Below are positions 8,590 to 15,643 of a stretch of 64,000 bases of DNA, in pieces. The notes beneath the pieces were generated by a model. That model saw only the letters and a program-made list of their open reading frames with translations, was not told the DNA's origin and searched no databases. Within the stretch, counting starts at the first letter, position 1; the number at the start of each line of letters is the position of its first letter. The stretch comes from Streptomyces cellulosae (lineage in GTDB: Bacteria; Actinomycetota; Actinomycetes; Streptomycetales; Streptomycetaceae). The stretch covers positions 124,001 to 188,000 of the forward strand of contig BNBH01000012.1 of the NCBI GenBank assembly GCA_014655195.1, written 5' to 3'. The position numbers and the translations under genes were made by a program.

Positions 8590-8970
8590 ATGACATCAAG
8601 ACATACCGCCCCTCAGGGCACCGAGCGCCGTGCCTCCGGAATGCGGGTCAGGGCCGCTGTGATGGCCCTGGCCGCCGCGACCGCCCTCGGCACGACCACG
8701 ACCGAGGCGGCGGCGTCGTCCTCGGCCCGCCCCACGACCGACTGGGACGCCATCGCCCAGTGCGAGTCGGGCGGCAACTGGAAGGCCAACACCGGCAACG
8801 GCCACTACGGCGGACTCCAGTTCTCGCAGTCGAGCTGGGCCGCGGCCGGCGGGCTCACGTACGCGCCGCGGGCAGACCTCGCGACACGCAAGGAGCAGAT
8901 CGCGGTGGCGAAGCGCCTCGCCCAGCTCCAGGGCATGTCCGCGTGGGCGTGCGCGTACGCGGGGCGCTAG
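8590..8970 (+). CDS. Secreted Rpf-like transglycosylase
   Basis: A 126-residue protein: a signal peptide (about 1-42, ending AAASSSA) followed by one Rpf catalytic domain. The domain starts at DWDAIAQCESGG, with catalytic Glu59 and the disulfide pair Cys58/Cys121 expected for this lysozyme-like fold, and continues with HYGGLQFSQSSWAAAGG. Resuscitation-promoting factors cleave peptidoglycan outside the cell during spore germination or regrowth. It has no LysM domain, so it is a minimal secreted form. No Shine-Dalgarno site is visible. Instead a CATAAC -10-like box ends nine bases before the ATG, which suggests a leaderless mRNA. An unusual 18-bp repeat array begins 20 bp after its stop codon. 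Confidence 0.9.
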   Translation: MTSRHTAPQGTERRASGMRVRAAVMALAAATALGTTTTEAAASSSARPTTDWDAIAQCESGGNWKANTGNGHYGGLQFSQSSWAAAGGLTYAPRADLATRKEQIAVAKRLAQLQGMSAWACAYAGR

Positions 8971-8990
8971 CGCCGCGGGTGCGTCGAACT

Positions 8991-9206
8991 CACGCGGTGC
9001 GTGATGTCCGCGCGGTGCGCTGCCTGCACGTCACGCGTTACGTCCATGCCACGCGTTACGTCCACGTGGTGCGCTTCGTCCACGTCAGGCGTTACGTCCA
9101 CGCGGTGCGCTACGTCCACGCCATGCGCTACGTCCACGCGGTGCGCTACGTCCACGCCACGCGCTACGTCCACGCGGCGCGTCACGTCCGCGAGGCGCGC
9201 GCCGGC
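8991..9206. repeat. 18-bp tandem repeat array (minisatellite) between convergent genes
   Basis: About twelve head-to-tail 18-bp units with consensus CACGCGGTGCGCTACGTC, starting 20 bp after the Rpf-like gene and ending 40 bp before the stop of the converging DUF4328 gene. Units in the centre (9099-9170) differ by only one to three bases. They alternate between a GCGGTG and a GCCAYG form, giving a 36-bp higher-order period. Edge units are more divergent. All units are exactly 18 bp, so every frame stays open across much of the array. One plus frame reads as repeats of HAVRYV. I regard it as non-coding. Confidence 0.85.
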
Positions 9207-9246
9207 TGACCGGAGCGCGCCGTCACAGGACGTCCCGCTCCGCACG

Positions 9247-9999
9247 TCACGCGCCCGGAACCGGGCCACCTGCCGCCGGCGGATACTCCGGCGCGGGCTG
9301 CTGGAGCGGCTGCTGCCGCCCCATCGCCTTGTCGTTCTGAGCCGCCGTCAGTCTGCGGACGAACAACAGGGCCAGCACCGCGGACACGATGTCGAGGACC
9401 GACCCCGCCATCAGCCACCCCGCGGCGTCGTGGATCGCCTGCGGGTCGCTCGCTTCGCCGTACCGGTCCGTGGTGAGCCGGCCGAAGAGGTTCGACACGA
9501 TCCACATGCCCCACCAGGCGTTGAGCAGGCCCTGGTGCCGTACCTCGGACGCGTAGGGGTCCGGCTGGCTGGCGCGCAGGACGTCCTTGGCGATGCCGTG
9601 CGGGATGACCAGGTTGGCGAACGGGATGAACCAGCCGCCGATCGCCCAGCCCGGCGTGCGGCGCTGCACGTCCGGCGCGAACACCTCCGCGTTGTGACGC
9701 ACCCGGTGGAACCAGATGACGAACAGCGTCGCCGTGCCGAGCATGCCGAGCATGTACATCCCGCTGGTCGCGACGACCGCCCAGTCCGCCCGGTCGACCG
9801 CGCCCAGATCGACGTCGCCCGAGCCGGACACCACGTCCCCCATCACCGACCTCATGTTCGCCGCCGCGCCGAAGCCCAGCACGTCGGCGACGATCATGAA
9901 GGCGAGCAGCGCGGTCACGGCGTGCGCGAGACCGATCGGTGAGCGCAGCACGGGAAGCGGGCCGAGCATCGGGCGCTTGGGCAAGGACGGATGAGTCAT
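9247..9999 (-). CDS. DUF4328 membrane protein
   Basis: A 250-residue protein with four predicted membrane segments (about 25-45, 75-97, 120-140 and 190-213) and the DUF4328 hallmark WFHRVRHNAEVF followed by PGWAIGGWFIPFANLVIPH. The C-terminus is a Gln/Pro-rich cytoplasmic tail. DUF4328 proteins are widespread in Streptomyces and of unknown function. A strong AGGGGGG ribosome site precedes the ATG at 9999. A 7-bp-arm palindrome lies about 60 bp upstream and may be its operator. The gene converges on the Rpf-like gene with the minisatellite between them. Confidence 0.85.
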   Translation of the reverse strand: MTHPSLPKRPMLGPLPVLRSPIGLAHAVTALLAFMIVADVLGFGAAANMRSVMGDVVSGSGDVDLGAVDRADWAVVATSGMYMLGMLGTATLFVIWFHRVRHNAEVFAPDVQRRTPGWAIGGWFIPFANLVIPHGIAKDVLRASQPDPYASEVRHQGLLNAWWGMWIVSNLFGRLTTDRYGEASDPQAIHDAAGWLMAGSVLDIVSAVLALLFVRRLTAAQNDKAMGRQQPLQQPAPEYPPAAGGPVPGA

Positions 10000-10059
10000 G
10001 GGACCCCCCTGAGAAGTGCGGTGGAAATGCGGCGCGCTCTCCCCAGGAACGCCGCGAGA

Positions 10060-10079
10060 CGATCACAACCGAGTGATCG
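10060..10079. promoter_or_regulatory. Palindromic candidate operator between DUF4328 and deaminase genes
   Basis: CGATCAC-AACCGA-GTGATCG, perfect 7-bp arms around a 6-bp spacer, in the divergent intergenic region. It could serve either promoter. No regulator gene is adjacent. Confidence 0.4.
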
Positions 10080-10172
10080 GCTTCCGGACCCTACCCCACG
10101 ACCGGTACTGCGTGTCCATGACTATTACCTCCTGACCACAGGAAACGCCCGTCACGGAAGGCACGCCGGACC

Positions 10173-10622
10173 ATGCACACGCACGACGTCGACGAAGAAC
10201 TCGTGGCGGCCGCGACCGAGGTCGCCCGGACCCGCTGCCGGGGCGACAACCACACCGTGGCCGCGGCGGCCCGCGCCGCGGACGGGCGGATCGTCACCGG
10301 GGTGAACGCCTACCACTTCACCGGCGGCCCGTGCGCCGAACTGGTCGTCCTCGGCACGGCAGCCGCCCAGGGCGCCGACGACCTGGCGACCATCGTCGCC
10401 GTGGGGGACCGCGACCGCGGAGTGATCTCCCCGTGCGGCCGCTGCCGCCAGGCCCTCCTCGACTACTTCCCGGCCCTTCAGGTCATCGTCCCCACCCCCG
10501 ACGGCCTCCGCGCGATCCCCGTCACCGCCCTCCTCCCGCACACCTACGTCTGGGCGGACCACCAGCTCGACACGTCGTCGTGGTCCGAAGGGCCCGTCAT
10601 GCGTCCCTCGCATGATTCATGA
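10173..10622 (+). CDS. Cytidine deaminase-like zinc hydrolase (blasticidin-S deaminase type)
   Basis: A 149-residue member of the cytidine deaminase superfamily. The zinc site is complete: Cys54 in PCAEL, with catalytic Glu56, and Cys88/Cys91 in SPCGRCRQ. The short length and the Cys (not His) first ligand resemble the tetrameric Cdd and blasticidin-S deaminase subgroup. It probably hydrolyses the amino group of a cytosine nucleoside or analogue. The C-terminal region (about 115-149) is less conserved and ends in a polar tail. It lies 24 bp upstream of the HTH/Tap-like pair but may have its own promoter. Substrate preference between cytidine and a nucleoside antibiotic cannot be decided here. 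Confidence 0.85.
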   Translation: MHTHDVDEELVAAATEVARTRCRGDNHTVAAAARAADGRIVTGVNAYHFTGGPCAELVVLGTAAAQGADDLATIVAVGDRDRGVISPCGRCRQALLDYFPALQVIVPTPDGLRAIPVTALLPHTYVWADHQLDTSSWSEGPVMRPSHDS

Positions 10623-10633
10623 GGATGAGGCAC

Positions 10634-10639
10634 TAAAGT
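10634..10639 (+). promoter_or_regulatory. Candidate -10 element for a leaderless HTH gene transcript
   Basis: TAAAGT ends seven bases before the ATG of the small HTH gene, just after the deaminase stop codon. No good Shine-Dalgarno sequence precedes that ATG, so a promoter with a leaderless transcript is plausible. Confidence 0.3.
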
Positions 10640-10646
10640 ACGCGCC

Positions 10647-10964
10647 ATGCGTATGAGTCTCGAGGAACAGATGCGGTCCGCCGTGGCGGCGCTTCTGCAC
10701 GCGGCGGGGGAGTCGCAGACGGCCCTCGCCGCCGCCCTGGGAGTGAGCCAGGCGCAGGTGAGCCGCCGCCAGGCGGGCACCGCCGCGTGGAGCCTCGCCG
10801 ACTGCGATGCGGTCGCCGCGCACTTCGGCATCGGCACCCTCGACCTCCTGGCCGGGCCCACCGCGGCCACCCAGGCGCTGCCGCCCGAGCGCCGCCGCTC
10901 CGCGGACCGTGCCTCCGGTCGCGTGCGCCGCACCGCGCCGGTCCGGGAGGCGAGCGGACGATGA
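10647..10964 (+). CDS. Small helix-turn-helix protein coupled to a Tap-like gene
   Basis: A 105-residue protein with an XRE-like helix-turn-helix at about residues 15-65 (SQTALAAALGVSQAQVSRRQ, then SLADCDAVAAHFG). An Arg/Pro-rich disordered tail of about 35 residues follows. The serine-rich recognition helix with two Arg is typical of DNA binding. Its stop overlaps the start of the next gene (ATGA at 10961-10964), so the two products are made together. In my recollection, comparable small HTH genes precede Tap-like genes elsewhere in Streptomyces, but I cannot verify that here. It may be an operon autoregulator or a DNA-binding partner of the larger protein. Confidence 0.75.
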   Translation: MRMSLEEQMRSAVAALLHAAGESQTALAAALGVSQAQVSRRQAGTAAWSLADCDAVAAHFGIGTLDLLAGPTAATQALPPERRRSADRASGRVRRTAPVREASGR

Positions 10965-12484
10965 CGGACTTCGAGGCGATCGACGCCCTGCTCGACTCCG
11001 CTCGGCAGGAGGTGCCCCTCCCGCCGGCCGAGGAGCGCCGCGCCCTGCGCGAAGGGCTCAACCTGTCGCGCACCCAGGTCGCCCAGGCCCTCGGCGTCAG
11101 TCCCTCCACGGTCGGCGGCTGGGAGGCGGGCCGCGAACCCGCGGGCGAGGTACGGGAGCGGTACGCCTACTTCCTCGACGGGGCCCGTAAGAAGCTGGCC
11201 GACGCGACCACCACGGCGGACGCACCGGAGCAGCCGGTTTCCGACCCCGAGGAAGCCCACGCACCGACCCCTGCTCCCGCCGCCGACGCGGACGACGATG
11301 TCGACACCCTCCCCGTCCCCCAGCCGTGCGTGCTCTGCGGACAGCCCGCCGTCCACCAAGTCGCGGGTTTCGCCCAGCACTTGGACCCGGAGGGCTGCGG
11401 TACCCAGCCGTCCGCCACGCAGCCGCCGTCCCTCGAGACTCCGGGCAGCACCCCAACCACCCACCGCCTGACCGGCGGTGGAGTGAAGGTCGTACCCGCC
11501 GGCCGACGTCTGAAGACCGCCGATGCCCCCGACCTGATCGGCCGCGCCGTCGCCGCCGCCCTGGAGGCGCACGCGGGGGACGTCGCCGCCGCGACCGCCG
11601 CGCTGGTGAAGCGGGCGATCCCGGACGCGATGGCCCTGCTGGACGAGACCCGCAAGGGCGGCCGTTACGACGTGATCGCGCACCCGTGGCTGCCGGACGT
11701 CCTCCGCAAGCAGTCCGCGCGCGGTCCCGACCAGATCTGGGAGGCCCGCCCCCGCTGGACCCGGCCCGAACTCCCGCCCGGGCAGCACGAGGTGACCGCG
11801 CTCGACATCAACGGCGCCTACCTGTCCGCCCTCAAGACGCATCTGCCGATCGGCCAGCTGGAACACTCCACCGGCGGCCGGCACGACCGTCGCCGCGCCG
11901 GGGTGCACCTGATCACCCCGCCCGCCTGGGAGCACGACGCTGTCCTGCCCAACCCGATCGGCAGCCGCGACGAACCGGGCCCGCTGTGGGTGACCGAGCC
12001 GACCCTGCGGCTGCTGCTGCGCCTCTCCGGCCCCAAGTACGGGCTGTGCGACCCGCCGGAGATCCACGAGTCGTGGACGTCCGGAGCGACCGAGAACCTG
12101 CTGGAGAAGTTCCGCACCGCGCTCAGGGACGCGCGCGACCGGGCGATCGCCGAGGACGACGAGGTGACCCTGGAGTACGTGAAGGCGATGTACTCCAAGT
12201 TCGTCTCGACGATGGGGGAGTCGAACTACAACCGGGAGCTGTACCGCACCGACTGGATGCACATCATCCGCTCCCAGGCGTTCGTCAACCTGTGGTGGAA
12301 GGCCCACCGCGCCTACGACGAGGGCCTGATGGTCGTCCGCGCCATGGGCACCGACGAGCTGCACGTCACCGGCGACTGGCGTGCGGTGTTCCCGGAGGGC
12401 CGAGGTGTCACCGAGGTGAAGGTCAAGGACGTCTACACGGTCGGCGACCCGGACCCGGCGGAGGCGGGAGACGGGGACGACTAA
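10961..12484 (+). CDS. Tap-like HTH protein with zinc motif and DNA-polymerase-like C-terminal region
   Basis: A 507-residue protein. Residues 20-75 are an XRE helix-turn-helix (REGLNLSRTQVAQALGVSPS, WEAGREP) very like the N-terminus of the Streptomyces telomere-associated protein Tap. Residues 85-120 are an acidic Pro/Ala linker. Residues 123-146 carry a Cys/His motif (Cys123, Cys126, His140, Cys146) that could bind zinc. The C-terminal part has spaced motifs resembling family-B DNA polymerases: LDINGAYLSAL (281-291, Asp282), KAMYSKFVSTMG (408-419) and MGTDELHV (462-469). Tap recruits the terminal protein to chromosome ends. This copy is internal and shorter than the roughly 740-residue S. 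coelicolor Tap as I remember it. The family link is my judgement. The polymerase resemblance is inferred from motifs only. Confidence 0.7.
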   Translation: MTDFEAIDALLDSARQEVPLPPAEERRALREGLNLSRTQVAQALGVSPSTVGGWEAGREPAGEVRERYAYFLDGARKKLADATTTADAPEQPVSDPEEAHAPTPAPAADADDDVDTLPVPQPCVLCGQPAVHQVAGFAQHLDPEGCGTQPSATQPPSLETPGSTPTTHRLTGGGVKVVPAGRRLKTADAPDLIGRAVAAALEAHAGDVAAATAALVKRAIPDAMALLDETRKGGRYDVIAHPWLPDVLRKQSARGPDQIWEARPRWTRPELPPGQHEVTALDINGAYLSALKTHLPIGQLEHSTGGRHDRRRAGVHLITPPAWEHDAVLPNPIGSRDEPGPLWVTEPTLRLLLRLSGPKYGLCDPPEIHESWTSGATENLLEKFRTALRDARDRAIAEDDEVTLEYVKAMYSKFVSTMGESNYNRELYRTDWMHIIRSQAFVNLWWKAHRAYDEGLMVVRAMGTDELHVTGDWRAVFPEGRGVTEVKVKDVYTVGDPDPAEAGDGDD

Positions 12485-12924
12485 CTACCTGTCCCTCCCA
12501 ACCGTCTCCGCACCCACTCCACTTCAGGATCGACCCGCGCCAGCCCGTCCGGCAGGACCACCGTCGGCACCGTCTCGTTCCCGTCCGCGATCGCCCGTAC
12601 CGCCGCCGCTGCCGCCGGGTCGCGCCAGATGTCGACCCAGTGGGCGCGGCGCGCGTCCCGGCCCAGACCGAGGCGCAGGCTCCTGCAGTAACGGCATCCC
12701 GGTCGCCAGTAGATCACCGGACGCCCGTCCGCCGCGCTGCGGCGCCGGGCCTCCTCCGAGCCGACGGAGGCGGGGAAGACCAGCGGCGAGTTCACCATCG
12801 CGAAGCCCACGAACGCGAGCAGGATCACGACCCCCGCGACGGTGTTCCCGTCCGCGAGCAACCCCGCCGCGCCCAGCACCCCGGCCGCGGTGAGCAGCGC
12901 CGGCAGCACCCAGCCCCGTATCAC
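12481..12924 (-). CDS. Membrane-anchored glutaredoxin-like protein
   Basis: A 147-residue protein with two N-terminal membrane segments (about 7-24 and 29-50) and a C-terminal glutaredoxin/thioredoxin-fold domain (about 66-145). The domain carries the redox motif Cys77-Arg-Tyr-Cys80 (WRPGCRYCRSL) and the conserved cis-Pro region NETVPTVV. It probably exchanges disulfides using mycothiol or a similar thiol, as mycoredoxin does, with the domain on one face of the membrane. Its stop codon overlaps the stop of the converging Tap-like gene (12481-12484), leaving no room for a terminator. It is nine bases downstream of the LacI regulator gene, so it may be co-transcribed with it. Confidence 0.82.
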   Translation of the reverse strand: MIRGWVLPALLTAAGVLGAAGLLADGNTVAGVVILLAFVGFAMVNSPLVFPASVGSEEARRRSAADGRPVIYWRPGCRYCRSLRLGLGRDARRAHWVDIWRDPAAAAAVRAIADGNETVPTVVLPDGLARVDPEVEWVRRRLGGTGS

Positions 12925-12933
12925 CGCGCGCCC

Positions 12934-13947
12934 CTACGACGACTCGCGGACGACCAGCTCCGTGGGCAGGGTGATCTGCTGCCGGGGCCCGTCGTTCAGG
13001 GTGATGTCGGTGAGGATGCGGGCCATCGTGCGGCCCAGCTCCTCCACCCGCTGGCGCACCGTCGTCAGCGGAGGGTTGGTGTGCCGGGCGAGCACCGAGT
13101 CCTCGAAGCCGACCACGGCCACGTCGCCCGGCACGCTCCGCTTCCGGCGGCGCAATTCGGCCAGCGCGCCGACCGCCATGAGATCCGACGCGGCGAACAC
13201 GGCGTCCAGATCCGGCGTGCGTTCAAGAAGCAAACGCATGGCGCGGCCGCCGCTGTCCTCGGTGAAGTCGCCCGCCTCGATCAGCGCCTCGTCCACCGGA
13301 ACGCCCGCTTCCCTGTGCGCCGTGTGCCACCCCGCGAGGCGCGCGCGGCCGACGTCCATGTCCTGCGGGCCGGTGATCGTCGCGATCCGCCTCCGCCCGC
13401 GGCCCAGCAGATGCCGTACGGCCTCGGCGGCGCCGCCCGCGTTGTCGGAGTTGACGTAGCTCAGCTGCTCGCCCGCGTCGCGGCGGCCGGCGAGGACGAT
13501 GGGCAGGCCCATCTCCTCGAGCGTGCGGGGCAGCCGGTCCTCGGAGTGCACGGAGACCAGCAGCACGCCGTCCACCCGGCGGGTGGCCACCGACTCGGTG
13601 AGCTGGTCGCGTTCGGCCTGGTCACGCACCAGCATCAGCTGCAGTTGCGTGCCGCTCTCGGCGAGGGCGCCGCTCACCCCGCGGATCAGCGCGGCGAAGA
13701 ACGGCTCCGAGCCGAGCCGGCTCTCCGACTCGGGGATCACCAGGGCCACCGCGTTGGTGCGGTTGGTGACCAGACCGCGGGCGACCGAGTTGGGGACGTA
13801 GTTCAGTTCTTTGATCGCCGCCAGGACCCGCGCCCGGGCGTCGGCGCTCACCAGGTCGGAGCCGTTGACGACGCGGGAGACCGTGGTGCGACCCACGCCG
13901 GCGCGGGCGGCGACGGTCTTGATCGTGGGACGGCGGTTGCCCGTCAT
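12934..13947 (-). CDS. LacI-family repressor of the sugar/beta-glucoside operon (CebR-like)
   Basis: A 337-residue LacI/GalR regulator. The N-terminal helix-turn-helix (about 8-55: TIKTVAARAGVGRTTVSRVV, then the hinge helix YVPNSVARGL) is followed by a periplasmic-binding-like sensor domain (about 65-335). It is divergent from a sugar ABC transporter and GH1 beta-glucosidase. The 301-bp region between them carries two inverted LacI-type palindromes, TGGGAACGTGCCCA and its reverse complement. The layout equals that of CebR, whose published operator TGGGAGCGCTCCCA differs at the centre. I expect it to repress the operon until a cello-oligosaccharide or related inducer binds. The exact sugar is not proven. 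Confidence 0.85.
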   Translation of the reverse strand: MTGNRRPTIKTVAARAGVGRTTVSRVVNGSDLVSADARARVLAAIKELNYVPNSVARGLVTNRTNAVALVIPESESRLGSEPFFAALIRGVSGALAESGTQLQLMLVRDQAERDQLTESVATRRVDGVLLVSVHSEDRLPRTLEEMGLPIVLAGRRDAGEQLSYVNSDNAGGAAEAVRHLLGRGRRRIATITGPQDMDVGRARLAGWHTAHREAGVPVDEALIEAGDFTEDSGGRAMRLLLERTPDLDAVFAASDLMAVGALAELRRRKRSVPGDVAVVGFEDSVLARHTNPPLTTVRQRVEELGRTMARILTDITLNDGPRQQITLPTELVVRESS

Positions 13948-14096
13948 GCACTCCCCCCTCTGCGGCCGCGGCGGCGTTCTCTGCCGCGGAGGTGACCTGC
14001 GGCAATTCTTGCAGACGCCGGGGACGGCACAGCACCCCCAGGGTCCGGAAGGCGAACGGAAGGCCCGCTTCCCTTCCAGAAGTTGCTTTCAAGTTA

Positions 14097-14102
14097 TTGA
14101 CA
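14097..14102 (+). promoter_or_regulatory. Candidate -35 element for the sugar transport operon
   Basis: A perfect TTGACA lies 147 bp upstream of the binding-protein start and just upstream of the two operators. No convincing -10 sits at the ideal distance (TACAAG is only 14 bp away), so the call is weak. The rest of 13948-14248 apart from the operators shows nothing else I recognise. Confidence 0.3.
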
Positions 14103-14136
14103 GATTGCGTCGCTGCTACAAGTCTTCGTGGGGCGG

Positions 14137-14172
14137 TGGGAACGTGCCCACCCAGAGTTGGGCACGTTCCCA
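14137..14172. promoter_or_regulatory. Pair of inverted LacI-type operators
   Basis: TGGGAACGTGCCCA (14137-14150) and its exact reverse complement TGGGCACGTTCCCA (14159-14172) are separated by 8 bp, giving 22 bp centre to centre, about two helical turns. Each is itself a near-palindrome with the central CG typical of LacI-family sites. The pair lies between the repressor and the transporter genes and is well placed to block the transporter promoter. Confidence 0.8.
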
Positions 14173-14248
14173 TCTCGATCAAGAGCCGCTGTAGTCATCG
14201 CAGAACTCGTCACTCCGATGTGTCAGCGCCGTCGCTAGGAGGAGATCC

Positions 14249-15556
14249 ATGGGCACTCTCGGTTCGTTGCGCAGGAAGGCGGCGGCGACGGCCGCGGCCG
14301 TCGGCGCGCTCTCGCTCGTCGTCGGCTGCAGCGGCGACAGCGACTCGGTCACCGGTGGCAGCAAGGACGGCGACAAGGTCACCATCACCATGGGCCTGTT
14401 CGGCGTCATGGGCATCAAGGAGACCGGCCTGCTGGAGGAGTACGAGAAGAACAACCCAGGCGTCACCATCAAGGCCGAGATAGCCGGTGACGAGCAGACC
14501 TACTACACCGCGCTGCAGACCAAGCTGGCCGCCGGCAAGGGCCTGAAGGACATCCAGGGCATCGAGATCGGCCGCGCCAAGGAGATCACCGAGACCCGGG
14601 CGGACATGTTCGCCGACTTCGCGGACATCCCCGGCACCGACCACTTCCTGCCCTGGAAGCAGTCCCAGATCACCACCAAGGACGGCAAGGTGCTGGGCCT
14701 CGGCACCGACATCGGCCCCATGGCCGTCTGTTACCGCAAGGACTACTTCGAGAAGGCCGGCCTGCCCACCGACCGCGAAGAGGTCAGCAAGCTGTGGGCG
14801 GGCGACTGGAAGAAGTACGTCGAGGTCGGCCGCACCTTCAAGAAGAACTTCAAGGGTGACGGCGTCGCCTACACCGACTCGGCCAGCGGCCTGTTCAACG
14901 CCATGGTCTACGGCTACCCCGAGCAGTACTACGACGAGCAGGGCGACCTGATCTACGACACCAACCCGGCCGTCAAGGAGGCCTGGGCGCTCGCGTCGGA
15001 CGCCGCCGAGGAGGACCTGACCGCCAAGCTGCGCCAGTTCCAGCCCGGCTGGGACCCCGGTCTGTCCAACGGCACGTTCGCGACCGCGGTCTGCCCGGCC
15101 TGGATGCTGAGCCACATCAGCGAGAAGGCCGGTGACGTCAACAAGGGCAAGTGGGACGTCGCCCGCGCGCCCAAGGGCGCCAACTGGGGCGGTTCCTTCC
15201 TCGGCGTGATCGAGGAGAGCCCGGTGAAGGAGGAGGCGCAGAAGCTCGTCGCCTGGCTGACCGCGCCCGAGCAGCAGGCCCGCATCTTCAAGGACCTCGG
15301 CAACATCCCGTCCTCGCAGAAGGCCCTCGAGGACCCGACCGTGAAGGCCGTGAAGAACGACTACTTCAGCGGCGCGCCGCTCGGCGAGATCTTCGGCGCC
15401 GCGGCCCAGGAGATCCCGGACAAGCAGGTCCTCGGCCGCAAGGACGGCACCATCAAGGACACCTTCTCCCAGGGCCTCGCCCTGGTCGAGCAGGGGACGC
15501 CGCGTGACGAGGCCTGGAAGACCACCTCGGAACGCGTGAAGAAGGCGGTCCGCTGA
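14249..15556 (+). CDS. Sugar ABC transporter substrate-binding lipoprotein (CebE-like)
   Basis: A 435-residue extracytoplasmic binding protein. Residues 1-27 are a lipoprotein signal with lipobox LVVGC, so Cys27 is the lipidated residue. The mature part is a family-1 solute-binding protein with the typical YTALQTKLAAGKGLKDIQGI region, a hinge around GLGTDIGPMAVCYRKDYF, and the C-terminal APEQQARIFKDLGNIPSSQ segment. It is preceded by GGAGGAG at ideal spacing. It captures an oligosaccharide for the two permeases encoded downstream. No ATPase gene is present, which is usual because these Streptomyces systems share the MsiK ATPase. The neighbouring GH1 gene points to cellobiose or a similar beta-glucoside. 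Confidence 0.88.
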   Translation: MGTLGSLRRKAAATAAAVGALSLVVGCSGDSDSVTGGSKDGDKVTITMGLFGVMGIKETGLLEEYEKNNPGVTIKAEIAGDEQTYYTALQTKLAAGKGLKDIQGIEIGRAKEITETRADMFADFADIPGTDHFLPWKQSQITTKDGKVLGLGTDIGPMAVCYRKDYFEKAGLPTDREEVSKLWAGDWKKYVEVGRTFKKNFKGDGVAYTDSASGLFNAMVYGYPEQYYDEQGDLIYDTNPAVKEAWALASDAAEEDLTAKLRQFQPGWDPGLSNGTFATAVCPAWMLSHISEKAGDVNKGKWDVARAPKGANWGGSFLGVIEESPVKEEAQKLVAWLTAPEQQARIFKDLGNIPSSQKALEDPTVKAVKNDYFSGAPLGEIFGAAAQEIPDKQVLGRKDGTIKDTFSQGLALVEQGTPRDEAWKTTSERVKKAVR

Positions 15557-15571
15557 CCGCGGTCCCAGCCG

Positions 15572-15613
15572 CCGTCCCGGGCCCGCCCGCCTTCGGGCGC
15601 GGGCCCGGGACGG
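15572..15613 (+). terminator. Intra-operon hairpin after the binding-protein gene
   Basis: A perfect 15-bp stem (CCGTCCCGGGCCCGC with GCGGGCCCGGGACGG) and a 12-nt loop sit between the binding-protein stop and the first permease start. Such hairpins protect upstream mRNA or attenuate readthrough, giving more binding protein than permease. Confidence 0.65.
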
Positions 15614-15643
15614 CTCCCCATCCGCTCTCAGGAAGGAAGTCCG

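Noticed and set aside
8460..8590. ydaO/c-di-AMP riboswitch upstream of the rpf-like gene
   Set aside because: Some Streptomyces rpf genes carry this element, but the sequence here is too short and lacks its conserved stems; a leaderless transcript is more likely.
8991..9206. CRISPR array
   Set aside because: The units are 18 bp head to tail with no unique spacers and no cas genes nearby.
9001..9942. Long plus-strand open frame through the repeat array and the DUF4328 gene
   Set aside because: It is antisense to a well-supported membrane-protein gene and its high-Arg/His composition is that of a GC-rich shadow frame.
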